This document shows positions 23,006 through 33,812 of a DNA stretch of 64,000 nucleotides, one piece after another (the first letter of the stretch is position 1; each line of letters starts with the position of its first letter). The position numbers and the translations under genes are program-made. The notes beneath the pieces are model-generated. The model did no database searches. It saw only the letters and a program-made list of their open reading frames with translations, and was not told the DNA's origin. This DNA comes from Marasmius tenuissimus. Lineage: Eukaryota; Basidiomycota; Agaricomycetes; Agaricales; Marasmiaceae. Location: contig JAQOTA010000050.1 in NCBI GenBank assembly GCA_029532415.1, positions 3,782,001 through 3,846,000 on the forward strand. The letters run 5' to 3'.

Positions 23006-25128
23006 ATGCCTCTTCCCAGGTCAATAACTCAGCCGCCCTCGACGGTCCACGGAGCTGACTTATTCTTCTCCGCTGAGCCACCATCCCCTCGTTCGCAATC
23101 TTCGTACCATCGTCACCAGTCCTTCTCAGCCGTTGCGCCTGCCCCGATCTACACCAGTCCATCTTTGAGCAGATCCCGGACTGCTCCTGCACCAGTACCA
23201 CCACCACCACCACTTATGCCCATGCCTTCTCTCCCACGCCATCCCCCGCCTCTGCCTGCTCTTCCTGAATCTCGCGCCCCATCAGTTCCCAGATCTCCAA
23301 TTCAACATGGGGACGACGAGTCTGAACTAGCAACAGCGATACAGATGTCGAGAACAGAGTCGGAGAACCGGGCTTTGAGATTAGAGAAACTTACGACTCA
23401 GGAGGAGGATGATTTAGCGAGAGCGCTCGAGGAGTCTTTACGGACCGCACGTCCGCAGGAGCCGTCCCCGTCGACCTTGTCTTCACATAGCGACCGTTTC
23501 AGTATTCCAAGCTCATCTTCATCTTCATCAGCAGCCTCTTCCCTTCCCGTGTCACCTCTTCCTCCAGCGCGATCACTCCCAGTACCTCAAGTCGGTTCGC
23601 GACCGCTGTCTACTGTTTCCTCACATGCATCCTTATCGACCGTCACAACTCCGAGCCTTCATGACGACGAAGCCTTCGCCCGTCAACTTGCAGAGCAAGA
23701 AGAAACGGAGGTGAGGGACAGCCAGCAGAACGGGTTCTCCTCGGTGGGTCCTCCTTACTTGATTTCCTCGACCCTCGCGATTCTCACGTTCACATAGACA
23801 GTTGAATCTGACGAGGACTTTGCTCGGAGACTTGCTGCTGAAGAAAATGAAGAGATGAAAGACGATGGCTCTATGAATCCTTCACCGCCTGCTCTACCTC
23901 CAACTTACGACGACGCAATCTCTCCTCGACCTACCCCGCGTCCCCAGAGCTCGGACACGACATCCTTTAGCGTGGAATCGCTACCCCCGAGGACACCGTC
24001 TTCTGCTTCCCTTAGCTCAACCGGCAACTCAATCGATAGCATGCCTCCTATGCCTCTTGTCCCTGTCCGGTCTACTCAGTCAGATACCAATATCTCCATA
24101 CAACTTCCAGACCACCTGGATGTTAGCTCTCCCCCATCACCCTCCACCGCGTCGCTTCCAGGAAAGGTCGAAACAACGGCAAGTCTTAGTAATGGTCTGG
24201 AGACGCCACCTATCAATGCCAACCAGTTTTTGGACACGGAGCTCCTCAGAGGCGTTTGTAAGTTACTTTGTCATGTAGTTCGGATGGATACCGAGTCCCG
24301 ATATTGACGCTGTCTATCTAGCTGTCGGCTGGGGTATACCTGAAATAGGGCCTCGAGTACCGGCTATGCAAGGACCAATGCCAAACATCATATCGTTACC
24401 ATATGGTCGATGTCCGCCACTGCATTTCCAAGCTCCCAACTGGCGTCACTTGCTGATGTTGATGGCCCGTCTACCAGGAACAAGAGTTGAACCAACAGTG
24501 GAAGCGATGGCTCAGAATAAGTTTGATATGAAGTTGCGGACGGTAATACAATTCGTCCGTGTAAGTGTTCTGGTCTTGACACAAATTCCACTGCTAATTG
24601 CCGTTTATCCTTCAATGTTATTAGCCAAACCACAACTCCCATGATTGGCGAACGATAATATGGCTTACTATCGACCACCCAGCTCCACCAGGCCCTCAAA
24701 ATCGCAAATACATGAATAACGACGTTAACGTGCTGCCGTATTCATATACCCTCTCTCAAATCCCCACGATTCTGCAAGGCAGCCTAGACACTCCGCTGTC
24801 GAAAGCCTTTACCGTGCCGGTGACGGAGGGTAAACCATACCCCAGTCTGCCCATCACATTCCCTAACCTAGCTCTTTACCTCCAAGCAGCTCTTGAAGAG
24901 TCGAGACGATATATGAGCGACAGCTCGAGTGGGTTCAGGAAGCTCACAAAAATGATCCAGCTATGCTACCCTGGTGCTTACGAGGCGGATAATAGTGGTG
25001 AAGGAGGCGGAATGAGCGGTTTCTTCAAGAAGTTTGGGCGAAATAAACAAAACGGTAGGAAGGCAGGACGAGGAAACGAAGATGTTTATGAGCTCGTTAC
25101 CCCGTTTGTCGCGGAAGAGTGGGGCTAA
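23006..25128 (+). CDS. Ubiquitin-interacting-motif protein with PPxY site
   Basis: This protein of about 650 residues is conserved-looking but unnamed. A proline-rich start (VPPPPPLMPMPSLPRHPPPL) is followed by motifs of the UIM type. Two are clear: DDESELATAIQMSRTESE and EEDDLARALEESLRTA. Two are shorter UIM-like repeats, DDEAFARQLAEQEE and DEDFARRLAAEENEE, either side of an intron near 23742-23797. Next comes PALPPTYDDAIS, a PPxY site of the kind bound by WW domains of Nedd4/Rsp5 ligases. The C-terminal third (about 24320-25128) is a folded domain I cannot name, with WGIPEIGPRVPAMQGPMPNI, APNWRHLLMLMARLPG and YSYTLSQIPTILQGS, ending in a basic tail and ELVTPFVAEEWG. The mix suggests a ubiquitin-linked trafficking adaptor; that is inference. 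Confidence 0.85.
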
Positions 25129-25476
25129 TATATGTACAGATATGTACTTTTATCCTATTCTCTCGGTATCCCCCTCTCCTTTACTCATACTTACAACTTT
25201 CATGGCATTATTTAAATGTAATGTATAGCACTTTCCGATACTCTGCAGATTTACTTATTTACATGTACATCCTTGACGCTCTTTCGATTGCTAGGCTGGG
25301 ACTACTTACTGACTGTAATGCTATACCTTGTATTTGTTACTCACTTCAACTTGACCTGGAAGTGGGCGTCCGACTCCGAAAACTAGCGCTCGAGAGCTAT
25401 TGTTGTCTTTGGTCTCTTACCCCCACAGCACAAAGCATCTTTCTCATCTTCTGTCCCACTACTCTCATTCCTTCTA
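25129..25476. other. Intergenic, UIM gene to THO7
   Basis: These 348 bases contain the A/T-rich 3' flank of the UIM gene and a C/T-rich stretch directly before the THO7 start (TCTTCTGTCCCACTACTCTC). An open frame across 25119-25493 is not supported by any motif. Confidence 0.4.
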
Positions 25477-26642
25477 ATGGCAGTCGCATCTGAGGCTTCA
25501 GGCTCATCGTCGGCTCAGCAACCTATCGTCATACCTCCTCTTACCGCTGAAGAAGAAGGTTTGTGCTAATGTTGACTGTCATCCCGTCCCAAATACCAAC
25601 TAAACCTCATTCGAACTTCGCATATAGACCAAATTGTCCATGCACGTATCACAAACGACGAACGACCTCTCCGGCGCGTCATTAAAAAGTTTCACCAATA
25701 CCAATCCGTGGCGAGAGAACCTTTAGTCCCTCATGTAAACGTTTTGAGTGAGAAGGAAAAGGAGTCAGATCAGGATAAAGAACAAGAAGAAGAGAAGATT
25801 GAGATGGCGAGGGAGGCGTTTCTGGTCGAGCTAGCGTCGTTCCAGCTGTTGCTGAAGAAGAGCATGTTGATATGCGAGGCTGAGGCACGCCAGGTGGGGG
25901 AGTATCAGCGGGAGAAACAACGGATAGGTGTGCTTTCTCGAAGTCTGCACGATCTCAACTCATCCCTGTTTGATTTGCTGTAGACGACGAGCATGGAACG
26001 CTACGCGGTCAAATTGAACAGCTGAAGACATCCTTAGAACACGCGCAAATGCTCAGGCGAAGAAAAATCGAATACGACGTGGTAGCTGAAAAGGTGAACT
26101 CTCTTCCGAGTCGAGCTGAGCTGGAGTTGTGCGTTTTCCTTTCGATCGAATCCCGGTCACTCGTTTCCTTACATTCATTCGTCCCTAGGAGTATAGAAGA
26201 CCTGGAAAACGATATAGCAGCTATACGTGCTGAGCATGACATGCAAAACCGTACGATTCAAAGTCAGAAGGCAGCTCTGGATGGAATTATCTCCAGCCTG
26301 GGTACCTTACAGTTCACTACTGGGGGAGGTGATGTTGCCATGTCCTCAGCGCCGACGCCAGGGCCGGAGGGCTTAGATGGAGATGGCACGAGCGTAGCCG
26401 CGGGTACACCCGCTCCAACAAAATCTGACGAAGATAGGGAAGAGGGAGAAGAAGGGGAGGAGAAGGAGAAGGAAACCAGCTCCATAGATGGAGATAAATC
26501 GGTGGTCGGTGACGATATTGAGATGGGCGAGGTAGAAGAAGAGATCAGGAGCACTCGAGGGAAGAAGCACCGAGAAGATCTCGAAGAGGGAGAGGCTACA
26601 GACGGTAGTAGCGATCTATCTGAACCTCCGGATGAGGATTGA
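25477..26642 (+). CDS. THOC7: THO complex subunit 7
   Basis: This is a Tho7/Mft1 family protein. THO couples transcription elongation to mRNP assembly and export in the nucleus. The first exon (MAVASEASGSSSAQQPIVI) joins over an intron to DQIVHARITNDERPLRRVIK, the family hallmark, then KFHQYQSVAREPL. Two coiled-coil regions follow: EMAREAFLVELASFQLLLKK and, after another intron, LRGQIEQLKTSLEHAQMLRR. Then come PSRAELELSIEDLENDIAAI (spliced) and ALDGIISSLGTLQF. The tail is long and very acidic (EEGEEGEEKEKE and DGSSDLSEPPDED), typical of nuclear RNA-processing proteins. The stop lies about 31 bases from the stop of the tRNase Z gene on the other strand. Confidence 0.87.
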
Positions 26643-26673
26643 GCCTCTCATATCCCGGAGGGTCTCAATTTCG

Positions 26674-28010
26674 TCATGTATTATTGTTACTCTGCTGGAA
26701 GGATACATCCACACTCATCAAATCCCTTGCACACATCACCGGTCCGTCGTATTCAGAGGCAGCTAGGTCCCTTATCCCGTTCATTATCCTCTTAGCATCT
26801 TCGTTCACATCATCATTCCCCGGATACCGAGCAGAGAAGTGATTGAGAATCAACCTCTTTGCACCGATTGATTTGGCAAATCTTCCGGCCATCTGGGGAG
26901 TGGAATGCCCTCTCGACATGGTCCTCTCCTGCACAGACTCAAACGTGTCGGTCTCCTTGGTTGTGATATCAATATCAGGAAGATGAGCGTTCGTCGCTTC
27001 ATGCACCAATAGGTCTGCGTCCTGAGATAGCGATGCCATCGCCGAAGGGTCGTAGGTGTCGCCTAGAATCACGATCTTCCGGCCAGGTCGTCTTGCAGGA
27101 CCACGCAGAACGGTTCCGTCGGACAGTGCCACCTCCTCTCCCTCCTGTAGCTGTCTCATGACAGACATAGGCGTCTTGGTCCGTTTAATTTCGGGAATAT
27201 ACACCTTTGGATCGATTTTACCGGGAACACTAGCTTCATGTACGACGTACCCGACGCAAGGTACGGAATGCAAGATGGGCGCAGCGGAGACGGATAACAC
27301 GTTGTCGGAATATATGTTTCGCCATGAGCCGCTAGCAGGGCTGTCGTTGGACCCGATTTCCAGCGGTATATTACGCCCAGGCAATTCTGTTCGATGGGGT
27401 TGAAGCTGGGTAAAATCGCCGTCTTGAGGATCTGTGGGGAGGCGTAACTCATGCACGACGTATGGGCGCCCCAAGAGTGTGTGAGTATACGTGAGGCCGT
27501 TTCGGACGTATGCACGGGTGCCCAGGGGACCGTAAATCTCCAAAGGCTTGATTGAAGGAAGGCAAGGTAAGCCGGCGTAACGAAACGAGCGAGGCAGACT
27601 CATACTGGTTCATTCAAGTCGACTTGTGCCCTCGGGTCGTCAATACCGTCTGCGGTCCCTCCTGCGCCGTTGAGACAGGCAGCCATCAGCGGCAGTAGTC
27701 CGAAGATGTGGTCGCCTTCAAGCGTTGATCTATTTAGATCAGTCCATCGAGGTAAACGGTCAAAGAAAGCAAACTAACCATGGGTATGAGTGATGAAAAT
27801 CTTCTCGATCCGCCCCATCTTTACAGAACTTTTTTGTAGTTGATGTTGTGTCGCTTCACCGCAGTCGAAGATCCATACATCACTTCCCAGACGGAGAGCT
27901 AGTGCGGAGTGATTTCTTGTAGAAGATGGCTGGGCGGACGCTGTACCCAGGAAAGTAATGTTTATGGTGCTGGTGTGAATAGGCTGTCTCGTGGAAGTAG
28001 ACATTGACAT
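26674..28010 (-). CDS. ELAC1: tRNase Z, short form
   Basis: RNase Z is a metallo-beta-lactamase-fold endonuclease that removes the 3' trailer from tRNA precursors. The N-terminus has [20 protein letters not shown] and [12 protein letters not shown]. The zinc motif HTHGDH is assembled across an intron (ITHTHG then DHIFGLLPL). A GTATGAG donor near 27605 joins DLNEP to [16 protein letters not shown]. Further signatures are [57 protein letters not shown] and [11 protein letters not shown], which contain the remaining metal ligands. At roughly 370-380 residues it is the short type, half the size of the long two-domain form. No mitochondrial presequence is obvious. Confidence 0.95.
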
Positions 28011-28262
28011 GGTGGCTGAGTTCAGGTTATGAGCTTCGAGTCATCTCGTATGGTTCATTCAAATTGATCCCAAGTTGTGTGGGCGCTTATAGGCGCTGCC
28101 ATGAAGCACAACCCGATTTGGAATCTGGTATCATTTGTTTCTCTGTTCACCCATCCATAACCTCCCGTTTACGATGCTTTCTCATTGGTGGTCACCTATA
28201 AGAGGTATTCCAATGGACCTCATATCTCCGGGACCGATCTATGCTACTAGTTGCTGAAGGCG

Positions 28263-28893
28263 ATGACTGTGAGAATCCCGACAACCACTTCACTCACGAA
28301 TACTGCACTATTTCTAACCGCTGATTTCTCGTCAGTTCATGGGTCGACTCTTGAAGGAGAACACGCTCTATGGAACGGTCAGCTTGCGAGCAGAACTTGC
28401 ATCGAAAGGCTGTGGCAACTGTGCGTGTTACAAGGAAGGATATTTCACATACAGCGTTGGGTGTGAGGTTCGCCCTAGGGATTCCGAGGGCAATGCCCCT
28501 TTTCTGACCTACCACCACGATCTCCTGTTATCGGAGCTTGCGGACCTCTTTACGACGATGATATATATCCCTCAGGATGGAAGAGTAGTCCCGTGTCTCT
28601 CTCTATAGGCGTTCCGGGAGGATATCACTCTCGTTGCTTCACTCAGACCCTCGGACGAAGCTGTAGACAATGGTGGCTCCGACGGTGCCCTCACTACTGA
28701 ATTCGATGTCGCGGCGTCCTATGGATTCCGGTCTCTCTTGATTGGAGGTTTACCGGATGTTAAGGTAGGGTGTTATGAGCTACGTATTCAGCTTGCGCGG
28801 AAGGCCCAGTACTTGTTCAGGAAGCTCTCTATAGACCTCATTGGGGCGCCGGATGAAGTGGAGTTTCCTGGTGTCGTTTTCGATGCGCCCTGA
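28263..28893 (+). CDS. Unknown protein, with in-frame stop in a 24-base GT-AG segment
   Basis: I do not recognise this gene. A two-codon first exon (ATGACT at 28263) fits a 67-base intron ending at 28335, with branch-like CTAAC. The frame then reads GRLLKENTLYGTVSLRAELA, SKGCGNCACYKEGYFTYSVG, NAPFLTYHHDLLLSELADLF and MIYIPQDG. At 28606-28608 there is a TAG. Directly after it the same frame continues without a stop to 28893: AFREDITLVASLRPSDEAVD, EFDVAASYGFRSLLIGGLP, RIQLARKAQYLFRKLSIDLI and EFPGVVFDAP. The stop lies in a segment 28585-28608 that starts GT and ends TATAG and is a multiple of three. So this is a 24-base intron, a premature stop, or two pieces of a decaying gene. The Cys-rich GCGNCACYKEG may bind metal. 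Confidence 0.58.
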
Positions 28894-29295
28894 GTTCCTC
28901 TCGTAGGGGAACTGTGGTATGACACCGAGGACAGACCCATACTCAGCACCGCCCAGAATCTTTTCAGTTGTTGGAGAAAGGAGAGCCATGATATACAGAA
29001 TTATGCGTGGACGATACAAATACATGGAGTTAAAGTGCTGTCAATAAGTAATGTTATGAGTACAGTATGTATGGGAGAGCAAGCATTGTGTAGCGTGCCT
29101 TTTGGAATGTAAGATAGAACCCCAAAATGAACAGAGTAGCTCTCTGGCAAAAGCGTACCGGAGGCACAACACACGCCCAACCCGAACCCCCGGCCACGGT
29201 GAGCCCTGTTTGCAAGAAAAACCAAGATCCTATGACGGATTCTTGGGGGCAGCAAGTTCTAGACTTCTCGAGCACAAGAGGGACATCCACACTCC
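28894..29295. other. Intergenic, unknown gene to C2H2 gene
   Basis: These 402 bases lie between two converging genes. A/T-rich 3' flanks are visible around 28990-29090. Short open frames at 29001-29290 (minus) and 29102-29339 (plus) have no motif and overlap each other. I see no gene. Confidence 0.4.
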
Positions 29296-30565
29296 CTAGT
29301 CGGCATATGCCTGGCTATCATACGGAGCTTGGGACATAAGAACCATCGAATCCACGTCGTTCGCCTGAGTAAGCGCCTGACTTTGGCACAGAGCAAAGTG
29401 ATCTGGTTGTCTGGTATCCACGGGGGAGTGCACTGCTGAGGTGGCTGTACTGCTGGAACCTTTTCGTTTTTGAGACCTGATCCTCCGGGGCATATACCAG
29501 ACCTGCGGTTGCGCCGGAACAGGAACACTGGGCATCGAGTACGTGGGAGGTACACGCGGTTGTGAGTAGAGCGATTCCCTGGGCGTGTCTGGCGAGATGT
29601 GAGGCGAAGCTGGGTGGTAGTCGGAACTCGAATCTGCGGGGACTGGGGACAGATGGTCCATGTACATGGAGACATTAGCTTTGGTCGATAAGTCTTGATG
29701 GGAAAGAGTAATGCCCTCTTCCCCCTGCTCGTCCTCTTCGTACGTGAGCTGCTCGATAACCTGCCGTCTGGACTCTGAGGAAGAGATCGAGTCTTGGTCT
29801 TCCTCGTCAAAGCCATCAGCAGGGCTCTTCCGCTTTGTTTTATTCTCAGCAGATTCGTCAATAAGAGCACTAAGAGAGGGAGATGGTGGATCATAGAGCA
29901 TGGCCGGGGAGCTGGGGATAGAGGAGGATAATTCTGCAAATGTCGGTGAGGGACGGCGAAGTTCCGGTGTCCACTGGTTCACGAGCTCGCCTTCATCAGA
30001 GTTGACACCGGTAGAGTGCACATCTGAAGCTTCATCGAAAAGAAAGGGAGAGACAGAGTCGGAATTGGGCAATGGTGTGAAAGGGCTGGGTGATCGGTAC
30101 GACCGCTCGAGATGGTCGTCCTCGGAATGGATGAGAGGATGTGCGGGGGAGGACAATGGAGTCAGCACATGATTTGAAACGGGTGGGGATGGAAGGGACT
30201 GAGCACCAGCAGATTCTAAGTATTTGATAGATAAATAGAGGGTCAATATATGTCGATCATAGATTATATCGGATCGCACCTTGGCTATCATTGGCCCTTT
30301 TCTCGATGTCACTCAATTGAGACAAGCTGGCCAGAGTATTTCCAGTCGAGAAACTGTCTCCGATTCCCTCCTCCACTCTCAGTAGCATCTGCAAGTCTTC
30401 CTGTGGCTGAGAAGGTGTGAGGGGAATATGGTCGACCGCCATATGTATAACTAGATCCCGTCTCGAGTCCAGTATTCGGCGGCAGAAGCCCCACTGGCAG
30501 ACTAGTAGTCCTACATGAGCGTCCCTAGTACGAGATGAAGAAGGATGAAGAGGAGGAGAGGGCAT
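29296..30565 (-). CDS. C2H2 zinc-finger protein, disordered
   Basis: Two exons are joined by an intron near 30283-30219: NDSQ, then a Glu codon split by the intron, then SAGAQSLPS. The N-terminus holds one C2H2-like finger, LVCQWGFCRRILDSRRDLV followed by IHMAVDH (spacing Cys-x4-Cys-x12-His-x4-His, about 30420-30510). The rest, about 340 residues, is Ser/Pro/Asp-rich and looks disordered (RSYRSPSPFTPLPNSDS, SPSLSALIDESAENKTKRKS). A basic patch RRIRSQKRKGSSS sits near the end. The layout suggests a nuclear DNA-binding or chromatin protein, but a single finger is weak evidence. It is divergent from the CCDC97-like gene with 187 bases between starts. Confidence 0.77.
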
Positions 30566-30752
30566 CGACGGGCAGCGCTGCAGCTCGCCGCGGCCAGCTC
30601 AAGCTCCCAGTTTAAGGTCAGGATTTGACAAGAACGTGACGAGCGTGACTGAAATTGCCACGAAATATTTGCACGTGTTTTGATCGCGTCGAGCAAAGAT
30701 CCTTCGTCATCGTCGATTGATCTGAGCTCTTTAGTTCTCTCCAACCTTTGGC

Positions 30753-31493
30753 ATGGCGTCTCATTCTTTCAATGAACAGCCTGTACTCTCGTACCTAGGA
30801 CTGCAACATTCTTACGAACCCTCACCTTCCAGAGATCCAATATCATTCCTATCAAAACACATACTACAACTACCACAACAGCTTTTGGTTACCTTTTCCG
30901 TAATCACAACACCAAAAGAGCGTACCACAATACCAACAATTCGAAATCGACGGCTTGAATACGTCAATTCCTCGCCAAAACAGTTGAAATTCGTATCCGC
31001 GAGACAAACATGGCCGACGTTATGGACTGGCACAGAGCGACGCGGTATAGAGGAAGGGGACGATGAGAAGCAATGGGTGGAGAAGGATTTCATGCAGGGA
31101 TCCGAGAAGCATGTGAGAAAACTGGGAACATTGCTCGGGCAATATGAAGAAGAGCGGGAAGCAGAACGCGTCCGAGGAATTCGCAGAGCTCGCGCAGCCA
31201 CTGGAGAGGATTTCGTACCAGAGGAAGAAAGTGATAGCGATGAACTAGAAGATGAAGTACTAGAGCCGGAAGTTGAGAGCTTTGAAGAGCAAAGGCTGGG
31301 ATTCGAACGACGAATACATGAAAGGTTCATCTATGGGTTGCTCGACGTGAGTAGATCACACCAGAAGATGGTTCTTCTCCTTACAGATCGACAGAATATC
31401 GACTACGATTCGGTCGATTTCAACGAGAATTTAGACAAGGATATTGACAGAGACCTGGAAGAGAAATGGTTCGATGAAGATGAAGATGAGTAG
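30753..31493 (+). CDS. CCDC97-like protein (DUF2052)
   Basis: The CCDC97/DUF2052 signature is the Arg/Glu-rich C-terminal half: GQYEEEREAERVRGIRRARA, FEEQRLGFERRIHERFIYGL, and after a short intron IDYDSVDFNENLDKDIDRDL with EEKWFDEDEDE. A very acidic stretch (PEEESDSDELEDEVLEPEVE) lies between. The likely intron is about 31347-31387, GTGAGTAGATC to CTTACAG. Human CCDC97 is linked to the U2/SF3B spliceosome; a role in splicing here is inference from family. The N-terminal 80 residues are not conserved to my eye. The following gene starts only about 65 bases after the stop. Confidence 0.8.
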   Translation: MASHSFNEQPVLSYLGLQHSYEPSPSRDPISFLSKHILQLPQQLLVTFSVITTPKERTTIPTIRNRRLEYVNSSPKQLKFVSARQTWPTLWTGTERRGIEEGDDEKQWVEKDFMQGSEKHVRKLGTLLGQYEEEREAERVRGIRRARAATGEDFVPEEESDSDELEDEVLEPEVESFEEQRLGFERRIHERFIYGLLDVSRSHQKMVLLLTDRQNIDYDSVDFNENLDKDIDRDLEEKWFDEDEDE

Positions 31494-31558
31494 GGAGGGT
31501 GGCTGTGTCCACAGTCTAGTAGAAGTATAAGTGTGTGACGCTTGTGACATGATTTTTT

Positions 31559-33597
31559 ATGGAAGCTTTTCTTGCACGAAAAAGCCTACCCTCAATCGCA
31601 CCTCCTCCTGACGCCCAAAACAAGAAACGCAATCGAGCCACCGAAGAAGACACTAACGAGAAGAAACGGAAACGGAGAAAGTCGAAGCAGAAAGAGGTCG
31701 AACGTGAAGAGGAACGTGCTCAAGAGCTCCCCGTCGCTGTCGCTCACGATGAGCAGAATCCACCCGCCGATGACGAGTCGGCCCCGATCTCAACAGCCGA
31801 TTTCCTCTCCGCAATAGTTGCAGCGGCCACAGCAACTTCCGGAGAGGCAGATGCACGACAAGCTCCTTATGCTGGTCCAAGTGAACCAGTCGATCCATCT
31901 CTACTCCTCAATGACCTCTCCAACGAATCAGTTGTCCGTGCACTACAAGAAATGGGCGTCAATGGCCTTACGGACTTTATCAAAGCTTTCAACGAAGCCC
32001 AAAGCTCACCGAATGCCGTCCCTCCTCCCGATCCAGCTGCTTTTGGCTTCGTGCAGAACGGTCAGATTGACCCTGCTTTCTTAGCCACGCTGATTCCTCC
32101 TCCGCTCGGCCAACGACCCGTATCAGCCGGGAAAATTCTGGGGAAAACGGCTTCAACGCCTCAACCAACACTACCTCCACCTGCGACTCCTCCGAATCCA
32201 GAAGACGCTTACCTACTGGCCACTAAGTGGCTCAGTACTTCTAAATTGGATGAATTGGTGCGGTCCAGAGGTAGATTCCCAGTGGTTTCCTGTTTCGTCT
32301 GCCGGGCTCAATTAAGTGTTTTTAGGACTTGTTTACAAAAAAGGGAAGTTCTCCAACATTGAGGAGCAACAGCTAGACAATGCCATTGAAAACTATCGGA
32401 TTGTAGGGTTTTCTTTCGTCTCATTGGCCCTAAAATCTCTTTCTGATCGACTTCATGGATAGGCCAAAGGACTCACCTACGACCAACTCCTCGACATGAT
32501 ATTCCAAAAACAAGACAAGGATAAGGATAATTCTTTCTGGTCGGAGATTAGTACGTTCCTCTCCGTGACTACACGCGTATATTTGCATCAACCTCATTCC
32601 AGCCCTCGCTGTCCCACTCCGACCAATTATATCGGTGTATCATCATGTCCGTCGAAAACGCAATCCTCTACAGAAGCAAGGGAAATGGATGCCAGCTGAG
32701 GACGACAAATTACGCGAGTGAGTGAACTAGCTTAATGGATTTTTAACGATGGTTCTGAAAGGACGCATTACAGAGCCGTGGCCTCGATGGGACAGCAGTG
32801 GGAGAAAGTCAGCTTGATCGTGGGGAGACGCGGTTCAGATTGTCGAGACCGCTGGCGCAATCATATCTCCGGGAGTGAAGAGCGAGTCACTGGTGAGGCT
32901 TTACTTTTCATGACGCGCTTCGTTATATTTATCGCGTTGGCTTAGGGAAATGGAGCAAAGAGGAGGAAGAGAAATTAATCAAGATAGTCGAGGATATGAC
33001 TGTTAAACGGGGAAAATCCCTAGACGATGAGGTCTTTTGGGGCAACGTCAGTGCGCTGATGGGTAATAAACGAAACCGCCAACAGTGCAGGATCAAATGG
33101 TGCGACGTTATTCTCACTCTGGCGTTCCATTGACGTTCAACAAATGTCATAGGACCGATTGTTTGAGTAAAATTGTCAAGAAAGATGGCTCAAATCCCAG
33201 GTGGAATAATCAAGACGCGTATATCCTCGTTCACAAGTGCGTTTCATCATTTGTTTCCAAACTCTTTTCGCCTAAACGATCGCGTCAGATTGGATTCCCT
33301 CAATGTTAGAGATGACACGGAAATAGACTGGAGGACCTTGGGTGATGAAGATTGGAATCACTGGTCCGCACATGCGTTGCAGAGGCGGTGGTTGACTATG
33401 AAACGAAGTATAAAGGGGCATGAGGAAATGACGTTCAGAGGTGAATTTCCACACATTCGTCTACATACAGGCTTTTTAACTTCTCCCTGTCAGAAATCAT
33501 GGAGATATTAAAGGCCAAGAAGACTCATTTTGAAGTTGTACCGAAGGTGAAGCGGAAGGCGAAGAAAGGGGTCTCTGCGGAGACAGTGGAGTCGTGA
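31559..33597 (+). CDS. REB1: Reb1-like Myb DNA-binding protein
   Basis: Reb1/TTF1/DMTF1-type factors bind DNA with Myb repeats and stop RNA polymerase I, or act as general regulatory factors. The N-terminus is disordered and basic (KKRNRATEEDTNEKKRKRRK, a nuclear-localisation type patch), followed by an Ala/Pro-rich linker. The conserved part starts with KGKFSNIEEQQLDNAIENYR. It continues AKGLTYDQLLDMIFQKQD, SVYHHVRRKRNPLQKQGKW, then WEKVSLIVGRRGSDCRDRWR with the typical RDRWRNHI. A second repeat follows (GKWSKEEEEKLIKIVEDM to KRNRQQCRIKW), and a third, weaker (WRTLGDEDWNHWSAHALQRRW). There are about eight exons. The basic C-terminus reads KVKRKAKKGVSAETVES. The placement as Reb1 rests on the RDRWRNHI region; which promoter or rDNA sites it binds is unknown. 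Confidence 0.85.
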
Positions 33598-33812
33598 TCT
33601 TCGACTGTAAAATAATGCGATTTGTGGGCGTACATTCTCAATGTCCCGGTAAAACGCAGTTGCTGTATGCACGCCCCTTCCACGATACCGTAATACTTAT
33701 AGTCCACGTTGTATAGAAAGCTTGGACCTGGTCCACGACGACAACATGAGGTAGTCAGGTCGACTTGGACCTTTAATAATACTCGGTCATTGCTCTCCTT
33801 CCCCCCACTACC

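Noticed and set aside
29259..29939. 226-codon open frame on the minus strand
   Set aside because: It is another reading frame of the same C2H2-finger gene, whose own frame has clear Ser/Pro protein composition and a good splice junction; this one is Arg/Leu/Pro-rich without motif.
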